Source of the DNA: Solirubrobacteraceae bacterium
GTDB lineage: Bacteria; Actinomycetota; Thermoleophilia; Solirubrobacterales; Solirubrobacteraceae
Direction of reading: 5' to 3'
Length of the DNA: 55,051 bases
Assembly (NCBI GenBank): GCA_017882405.1
Contig: JADGPO010000114.1
Span: forward strand, 1-55,051
Numbering within the stretch: position 1 is the first letter of the stretch; each line of letters opens with the position of its first letter. The notes beneath the pieces were generated by a model. The model did not search any database and had not been told where the DNA came from. It saw nothing but the letters and a program-made list of their open reading frames with translations. The position numbers were made by a program, and so were the translations under genes. Of this stretch, positions 48,542 to 55,051 are shown piece by piece.

Positions 48542-48738
48542 TGGCCACGGGGGCCGGTCTGTGTGACTCCTGCCGCCACCAGCAAGTGGTGCGCAACACC
48601 CGCGGGTCGGTGTTCTCGCTGTGCCGGCGCTCGCGCGACGAGCCCGAGCGCTATCCCCGCTACCCGCGCGTGCCGGTGCTGCGGTGCCGCGGCTACGAGA
48701 AGGCGGTCACTGCGCCGGAAGCGGAGCCAGGACCATGA
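48541..48738 (+). CDS. Small Cys4 protein of unknown function
   Basis: The 65-aa basic protein starts at GTG 48541, sharing one base with the mdlC stop. Cysteines at 8, 11, 28 and 49 (LCDSC, SLC, LRC) could bind one zinc. The central part VVRNTRGSVFSLCRRS and the end RYPRYPRVPVLRCRGYE look like a small protein I have seen recurring in high-GC Actinobacteria without known function. Its last 32 bases overlap the 3' end of the convergent membrane-protein gene. Codon pattern is coding-like. Confidence 0.7.
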   Translation: MATGAGLCDSCRHQQVVRNTRGSVFSLCRRSRDEPERYPRYPRVPVLRCRGYEKAVTAPEAEPGP

Positions 48739-49654
48739 GGCTGGAGCCGTCCTGGGCCTGCTGCAGCTGCTCGGAGAAGAGCCCCCGGGAGGTCGCCTGC
48801 GCGACCAGGTTGGCCTCGGGCGCCTTGGGCATCTGGGCCACGGTGGGCGGCTGCTGCTCGGGCAGGATCAGTTCGACCGGGTGGTCGAGCAGCGGCGCCA
48901 GCTCCTGACGCTGGAACAGCACGGCGATGTCGACCGGCTTGGCGGACGAGGAGGCGTCGCTGGTCGGAAGGGTCTTGGACAGCCTGCTGGTGGCCTGGCT
49001 GTGCCCGGGCGGCAGCACGGCGAGGACGTTGTCGGTGCCGCCGAGGTACTTGAACGTGTACAGGGCGAGCTCCAGAGCCTCGCGTCGCAGCAGCAGCAGG
49101 CGGTCGGTCGACGGCGCGCCGGTGCCGATCGAGCAGTTCTTGCCGCCGATCCCGCACAGGTTGTAGGCGACCGTGTTGCCGCCCAGCAGCCGCACCTGAC
49201 TGGAGGCGGCGTTGGGGCGCACCGCCACCTGCAGCCCACTCTGGGCGCTGGCGCTCGTCCCGTTGGCCTGCGCCTGGCCCGCCGCCTGCTGGGCCGCCGA
49301 GCTCTCCAGGTTGACGACGGTGACCACGTCCAGCTGATCGGCCGCCGAGATCCGGTAGTTGGGGGCGAGGTAGTCGGCGATCTCGCGCGCGCCCTGGGAG
49401 CCCTTGTCGGTCGGCTTCCACAGCGACCAGGGGAGCGTCGACTGCGATCCGCCGCGACCCTGCGAGGCGATCACCACCGCGGCGATCACCGCCGCCACGG
49501 CCAGCCCGCCCAGGATCACGATCGCCGCGCGAAAGCGGGGGGTGTGGGGGGAGCGGGCCGCACCTGCCCAGCGGCGGCGGGAGGACTTGGAGTGCTGCGC
49601 GGCCGCGGCCGCCGGTTGCTCGGTGGCCTGGGGGATCGCGGGAGCGTCGTTCAT
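48707..49654 (-). CDS. Single-pass membrane-anchored protein of unknown function
   Basis: The 315-aa protein has an Ala/Gln-rich cytosolic N-terminus, basic SSRRRW stretch, one transmembrane helix (residues about 43-64, AAIVILGGLAVAAVIAAVVI) and a 245-residue extracellular part rich in Ser, Gln and Ala. Two cysteines (LCGIGGKNCSIG) are seven residues apart and may form a disulfide. No known domain is visible. The start overlaps the stop of the FtsH-like gene by four bases, so the two are co-translated and the protein may be a partner or regulator of that protease. Confidence 0.65.
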   Translation of the reverse strand: MNDAPAIPQATEQPAAAAAQHSKSSRRRWAGAARSPHTPRFRAAIVILGGLAVAAVIAAVVIASQGRGGSQSTLPWSLWKPTDKGSQGAREIADYLAPNYRISAADQLDVVTVVNLESSAAQQAAGQAQANGTSASAQSGLQVAVRPNAASSQVRLLGGNTVAYNLCGIGGKNCSIGTGAPSTDRLLLLRREALELALYTFKYLGGTDNVLAVLPPGHSQATSRLSKTLPTSDASSSAKPVDIAVLFQRQELAPLLDHPVELILPEQQPPTVAQMPKAPEANLVAQATSRGLFSEQLQQAQDGSSLMVLAPLPAQ

Positions 49655-52080
49655 ACCGTGGGCCAGGTGGCCGGGTCCGTCAGGTCGAGCGCCGGGCGCC
49701 GAAGGTCCACCGAGTTCAGCAGCTCGCCGACCTCGTCACCGTAGATCTCCTTGCGCTCCACGAGGGCCTCGGCGATCTTCTCCAGCCCCTCGCGGTTGGC
49801 GTCCATCAACGCGTACGCGGTGATGTACGCCTGACCGAGGACCTGTGCGGCGGCCCGCTTCTTGTCCGGGCTGCCGAGCACTGCGCCGATCGGGTTGTCG
49901 CCCAGCAGGCCTGGGCTGCCGGCGCGGTTCATGATCGTCGAGCCGATCCGCTCCAGGCGCCTGAGCACCGCTTCGTGCTGTTCGTCCAGCTCCAGGCTGC
50001 CGCCGAGGTGCACGGGCTCGGGACCCATCGCCCACATGCCGACCATCGCGGCGGCCGTGGCAGTTGCCGACTGGACGTCTCCGCCCACGCCCTGGGAGTT
50101 CTCGCCGTAGAAGACGTGCTCGGCGGCCATCGCCCCCAACGTCATCACCAACTCACCCATCACGCGGCCGCGAAAATGCGAGAAACGCTCGTCCTTCTCC
50201 ATGCTCTGGTAGTGACCGAGGGACCCGCCGCGCTTGCGAATCGACAGGCGGGTGGAGAGCACGTCCTTCTCCAGGAAGATGTGACCGGCGGCGGCGTGCC
50301 CGGCCTCGTGGATGGCGACCGCGCGCGTCTCCTCCTGGATGTACTCGATGTTCTGCGCGGTGCCCGTCTCCACCGTGGTCATCGCCTCGACGATGTCCTC
50401 CCAGGCGAAGCGGCGCCGGCCCTCGGTGTGGGCGATCGTCAGCGCCATCGAGCAGCACTGCTCGATCATCGACGGCGAGTAGCCGTTGGTGATCCGCGCC
50501 AGCTCGTCGCGCCGGCGGTCGGTGTCGAGATCGGGCTCGTGGTCGACCTTGGCCAGGTACAGGTCGAGGATGTCCAGCCGGTCGTCCTTGGTGGGCGTGC
50601 GAAACCAGATGTGGCGGCCCATCCGGCCGGGGCGGGTGAGCGCCGGATCGAGCACGCTGATCGGCACGTTGCAGGCGCCGATGAAGTAGATCTGCTCCTG
50701 GCGCGGCTTGGGCGTGCGCAGACGCAGGCGCAGCTTGCCGATCCGATGCGGAATGAAGAACATCGCGTCCATGAACGTGTTGACGCGGTTGGTGATCACC
50801 TTGCGCATCAGCGGCGGCTCGTCGATGCCGTCCATGACGATCAGCAGCTGGTTCAGCGCCATCCCGCCGCCCATCCCGCCGCCCATCCCGAAGCCCGGGT
50901 AGAGGCGCTGGATCCGCTCGGTCGCCCGGGCTGTGAACGTCCCGTAGCCGGTCGCCGGAGACTCGGCGCGCTGGGCGAACAGCTTCTCGCGCCACGCGCG
51001 CGACTCGACGATCAGGTCGCCCGAGGAGGTCAGCGCGCCCTGCGGTCCGTAGAAGCAGAAGTCGTGGATCGAGGTGGGCTCGGAACCCATGGGTGGGTGG
51101 GATCCGAGTCCCCCCTGCAGCGCCTGGCGTCGCATCCCCACGGCGTCGATCTCGTCGATGAACACGATGCACTGATCGCCCCACTTGGCCGCCAGCTTGC
51201 GGGCCTTGCGGGCGAGGAACTGGACGGTGATCGCGTCCATGCCGATGAACATGCCGGCGAAGCCCGACCCCGGGATGGTGACGAACGGGCAGTTGAAGTT
51301 GGTGGCGATCGCCTTGGAGATCATCGTCTTGCCGGTGCCGGGCGCGCCCAGGAACAGCAGCCCGCGCTCGCGCTTGCCGCCGGCCTTCTCGAACTCCTCG
51401 CCGGACTGCCACAGCGTGATCACGCGCGTGATCTCCTCCTTGGCCTCCGCCTGGCCGCGGACGTCGTCGATCTTCACGCCCCAGCGGGCGTCGCCGGGCT
51501 CGTAGCCGCGGATCTGGCGGACCGCGAAGAACAGGAACGGTCCGAAGAAGATCGCGAAGTTCACGAAGAACAGCATTGGCAGCTGGATGAACACCAGCGC
51601 CAGCTGGGGCAGCGAGTCGGGCGGGAAGATCTGGCGCAGGCCCGAGAACGGGTCAAAGAACGACGAGCTGACGCCCGAGAATGAGAACAGCACCTGGCAC
51701 AGGGCCAGCAGCGCCAGCACGGCGCCCGCGAAGATCGGCAGCCGGCGAAATGTACCTCGCCAGAACCAGTAGCGCCGCCGGGCGACGATGTCGGCCTCCT
51801 TGAGGCGCTGGTCGGCGCCGTACAGACTGGGGGAGGGGATCAGCTTGCGGGTGATCACCTCCACCAGCCCGCGGAACACGATCACCGCCACCGCGGCCAC
51901 GATCAGCGCCGCCAGCAGGCTGAAGTGCTCTGAGTCGAACAGGACCAGGAAGAACGCCGGAGTGGTCAGCAGCGCGACGAACGTCGCGGCGCGCGTCAGC
52001 CGCTTCCACTCCTGAGCCAGCGCCGAGGCGTGCTCGTTGATCGGTCCCGCCATACGCGGAGTCTCTTCTGCGTACGCCAT
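49651..52080 (-). CDS. FtsH-like membrane AAA+ zinc metalloprotease with insertions in the ATPase domain
   Basis: The 809-aa protein has four hydrophobic segments (about 33-47, 52-72, 114-136, 160-187), an AAA+ domain with Walker A GAPGTGKT (245-252), Walker B IVFIDEID (305-312), and a second-region arginine in LTRPGRMGRH. The M41 peptidase has HEAGH at 591-595 and the third ligand Asp in GVGGDVQSAT. Compared with FtsH there are about 75 extra residues between Walker B and LNQLLIVMDGID (about 317-408, with GMGGGMGGGM) and about 35 more before IYFIGACN. The aromatic pore loop is FIG. A second ATG (52053) is possible as start. It overlaps the membrane-protein gene downstream. Confidence 0.83.
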   Translation of the reverse strand: MAYAEETPRMAGPINEHASALAQEWKRLTRAATFVALLTTPAFFLVLFDSEHFSLLAALIVAAVAVIVFRGLVEVITRKLIPSPSLYGADQRLKEADIVARRRYWFWRGTFRRLPIFAGAVLALLALCQVLFSFSGVSSSFFDPFSGLRQIFPPDSLPQLALVFIQLPMLFFVNFAIFFGPFLFFAVRQIRGYEPGDARWGVKIDDVRGQAEAKEEITRVITLWQSGEEFEKAGGKRERGLLFLGAPGTGKTMISKAIATNFNCPFVTIPGSGFAGMFIGMDAITVQFLARKARKLAAKWGDQCIVFIDEIDAVGMRRQALQGGLGSHPPMGSEPTSIHDFCFYGPQGALTSSGDLIVESRAWREKLFAQRAESPATGYGTFTARATERIQRLYPGFGMGGGMGGGMALNQLLIVMDGIDEPPLMRKVITNRVNTFMDAMFFIPHRIGKLRLRLRTPKPRQEQIYFIGACNVPISVLDPALTRPGRMGRHIWFRTPTKDDRLDILDLYLAKVDHEPDLDTDRRRDELARITNGYSPSMIEQCCSMALTIAHTEGRRRFAWEDIVEAMTTVETGTAQNIEYIQEETRAVAIHEAGHAAAGHIFLEKDVLSTRLSIRKRGGSLGHYQSMEKDERFSHFRGRVMGELVMTLGAMAAEHVFYGENSQGVGGDVQSATATAAAMVGMWAMGPEPVHLGGSLELDEQHEAVLRRLERIGSTIMNRAGSPGLLGDNPIGAVLGSPDKKRAAAQVLGQAYITAYALMDANREGLEKIAEALVERKEIYGDEVGELLNSVDLRRPALDLTDPATWPTV

Positions 52081-52129
52081 TGCTTGCGGATCAGGATCTC
52101 CAGCGCGAGCGTCTCGGGCTCGCGGGCGG

Positions 52130-53605
52130 TCAACCGTCGAGATTCACGGCCACGTACTTGGTCTCGAGATATTCCTCGATCCCCTCGTAGCCCCCTTCAC
52201 GACCGAAGCCGGACTGCTTGACGCCGCCGAACGGCGCCTGGGCGTTGGAGACGATGCCCTGGTTGAGGCCGATCATGCCGGTCTCGAGCTTCTCGCACAC
52301 GCGCAGCGCGCGCTCGAGGTCCTTGGTGAATACGTAGGCGACCAGGCCGTACTGGGTGTTGTTGGCGGCGGCGATCGCCTCATCCTCGTCGGCGAAGCCC
52401 TTGACCGGGGCCACCGGCCCGAAGATCTCCTCCTGCAGCAGTTCGGCGTCGTCGGGAATCTCGGTGAGCACGGTCGGGTTGTAGAAGTAGCCGGCGCCGT
52501 CGCGTGACTGACCGCCGACCACCGCGCGGGCACCTCGGCCGATCGCGTCCTGCACGAGGTCTGAGACCTTGGTGCGCTGGGTGTTGTCGATCAGCGGACC
52601 GACGTCGGTGTCGTCCTGCACCCCGCGACCGAGCCTCAGGGCGCCCATCTTGGCGGCTAGCTTGGAGGCGAACTCGTCGACGACCGAGCCGGCCACATGG
52701 AAGCGGTTGGCCGACGTGCAGGCCTCGCCCATATTGCGCATCTTGGCGATCATCGCCCCCTCGACTGCGGCGTCGACATCCGCATCGTCGAAGACGAGGA
52801 AGGGAGCGTTGCCGCCGAGCTCCATGCTCAGTCGCAGGAGCGTCTCGGACGCCTGGGACATGAGCTTTCGTCCGACTTCGGTCGACCCCGTGAACGACAG
52901 CTTGCGCAGGCGCGAATCGGCGATCAACGGTCCGGTCGTCTCACTCGACGACGAGGCGGTGATCAGGTTGAGCACCCCGCCCGGCAGCCCCGCCTCCTCC
53001 AGGATGCTGGCCAGCATCAGCATCGACAACGGCGTCTGTTGCGCGGGCTTGACGACCATCGTGCAGCCGGCGGCGATCGCCGGGCCGACCTTGCGCGTTC
53101 CCATCGCCATGGGGAAGTTCCAGGGGGTGATCATCAGACACGGCCCGACGGGCTGCTTCATCGTCAGCACCCGGCCGGCGCCGTTGGCCGCTACGGCATA
53201 GCGGCCGTCGATCCGCACCGCCTCCTCCGAGAACCAGCGGAAGAACTCCGCGGCGTACGCGATCTCGGCCTGCGACTCCTTGATCGTCTTGCCCATCTCC
53301 AGGGTCATAAGCACCGCCAGATCGTCCTTGCGCTCGGTGATCAGCTCGAACGCGCGGCGCAGGATCTCGCCTCGGTCGCGCGGGGCCATCGCTGCGAACT
53401 CGGGCCCGGCGTCCACGGCGGCGTCCAGCGCCGCCTTGGCGTCCTCCACGGACGCATCGGCAACGTCACACAGCGGCTCGGCCGTGGAGGGATCCTCCAC
53501 CGAGAGCGTGCCCTTGGCACCGTCGCGCCATTGCCCGCCGATGTACAGCTGCTTGGGGACCCGCTCGACGACTTGCTGCTCTTGGGAGGCGGTGATTGTG
53601 CTCAT
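52130..53605 (-). CDS. gabD: Aldehyde dehydrogenase, succinate-semialdehyde dehydrogenase-like
   Basis: The 491-aa NAD(P)-dependent enzyme has ITPWNFPMAMGTRKVGPAIA, FTGSTEVGRKL, the general base Glu in SMELGGNAPFLV and nucleophile Cys in GEACTSANRF, followed by the C-terminal FGGVKQSGFGREGG. These are close to GabD-type succinate-semialdehyde dehydrogenases. In this window it might also take the aryl aldehydes expected from the decarboxylases, though it lies in another transcription unit. ATG 53605 has TAGGTT about seven bases upstream, so a leaderless start is possible. The FtsH-like gene begins 49 bases downstream. Confidence 0.88.
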   Translation of the reverse strand: MSTITASQEQQVVERVPKQLYIGGQWRDGAKGTLSVEDPSTAEPLCDVADASVEDAKAALDAAVDAGPEFAAMAPRDRGEILRRAFELITERKDDLAVLMTLEMGKTIKESQAEIAYAAEFFRWFSEEAVRIDGRYAVAANGAGRVLTMKQPVGPCLMITPWNFPMAMGTRKVGPAIAAGCTMVVKPAQQTPLSMLMLASILEEAGLPGGVLNLITASSSSETTGPLIADSRLRKLSFTGSTEVGRKLMSQASETLLRLSMELGGNAPFLVFDDADVDAAVEGAMIAKMRNMGEACTSANRFHVAGSVVDEFASKLAAKMGALRLGRGVQDDTDVGPLIDNTQRTKVSDLVQDAIGRGARAVVGGQSRDGAGYFYNPTVLTEIPDDAELLQEEIFGPVAPVKGFADEDEAIAAANNTQYGLVAYVFTKDLERALRVCEKLETGMIGLNQGIVSNAQAPFGGVKQSGFGREGGYEGIEEYLETKYVAVNLDG

Positions 53606-53623
53606 GCCCTGAACCTACTACCC

Positions 53624-53657
53624 GCGGCCGGCCGCCGGTAAAGCGACGGCCGGCCGC
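53624..53657 (-). terminator. Strong GC hairpin after lon, probable terminator
   Basis: GCGGCCGGCCG (53624-53634) and CGGCCGGCCGC (53647-53657) form a perfect 11-bp stem with a 12-nt loop in the 69-bp gap between lon and the aldehyde dehydrogenase gene, both on -. No U-run follows. Position and strength suggest it ends the lon transcript, as U-less terminators do in Actinobacteria. Confidence 0.55.
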
Positions 53658-53674
53658 GTTGCAACGTAGGGCGC

Positions 53675-55051
<1,377 letters not shown>

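Noticed and set aside
49975..51684. 569-codon ORF on the + strand
   Set aside because: It is antisense to the FtsH-like protease, whose HEAGH, Walker A and Walker B motifs are unmistakable.

Overview
The window is about 55 kb of very GC-rich DNA (roughly 70% by eye). GTG and TTG starts are frequent, 4-bp ATGA or GTGA gene overlaps are common, and long antisense shadow ORFs lie opposite nearly every gene. These traits, a proton-pumping pyrophosphatase, Actinobacteria-style paired TrkA proteins and an odd FtsH homologue suggest a deep-branching actinobacterium, possibly of the Thermoleophilia/Solirubrobacterales type. That placement is inference from gene style, not from a marker gene.

Layout. 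1-5.9 kb: the tail of an unknown protein, hppA (H+-PPase), a DMT permease, two TrkA-type K+ proteins and an FAD/NAD reductase, all on +. 5.9-6.0 kb: tRNA-Gln(CTG) on -. 6.2-8.0 kb: a DpgC-like arylacetyl-CoA dioxygenase followed by a collapsed paaK pseudogene. 8.1-14.2 kb (-): a MetE-like protein, an AraC regulator, an acetoacetyl-CoA-synthetase-type ligase and an amidase. 14.3-16.2 kb (+): benzoylformate decarboxylase 1 and a decayed Bcr/CflA transporter. 16.2-26.2 kb (-): a ten-gene operon with a Liv-type ABC importer, a VOC protein, a zinc alcohol dehydrogenase, two GMC oxidoreductases and a small gluconate-dehydrogenase-type subunit. A GntR/FCD regulator is divergent from it. 27.2-32.2 kb (-): a TIM-barrel isomerase and two consecutive E1 alpha/beta pairs without E2 or E3. 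32.4-39.4 kb (+): a six-gene operon with a split PEP-synthase-like kinase, BCCP, biotin carboxylase, carboxyltransferase and HAD phosphatase. 39.4-46.8 kb (-): an orphan molybdenum hydroxylase large subunit, a crotonase, a MOSC protein and a heterodimeric ABC exporter. 46.9-48.7 kb (+): benzoylformate decarboxylase 2 and a 65-aa Cys4 protein. 48.7-55 kb (-): a membrane protein, an FtsH-like AAA protease with inserts, a succinate-semialdehyde-type aldehyde dehydrogenase and the C-terminal part of Lon.

How the genes may work together. Most of 6-48 kb reads as an aromatic catabolic island. The operon at 32.4-39.4 kb has the gene set of the acetovanillone/hydroxyacetophenone pathway described in Rhodococcus (hpe) and Sphingobium SYK-6 (acv): phosphorylation of the phenol, biotin-dependent carboxylation of the methyl ketone, then dephosphorylation to an aroylacetate. 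The beta-ketoacid:CoA ligase at 10.7-12.7 kb could activate that product. DpgC plus benzoylformate decarboxylase plus an aldehyde-oxidising enzyme would make a second route, arylacetyl-CoA to arylglyoxylate to aryl aldehyde to aryl carboxylate. GMC oxidases, alcohol dehydrogenase and importer fit uptake and side-chain oxidation of lignin-type aromatics.

Regulation is readable in places. The ten-gene importer/oxidase operon and its divergent gntR each have a promoter with a TTGCAT -35 box, a 17-nt spacer and a TAGTAT or TAGACT -10 box. Each -35 lies inside one arm of an 11-bp inverted repeat. A second dyad sits between the E1 operon and the ketone-carboxylation operon.
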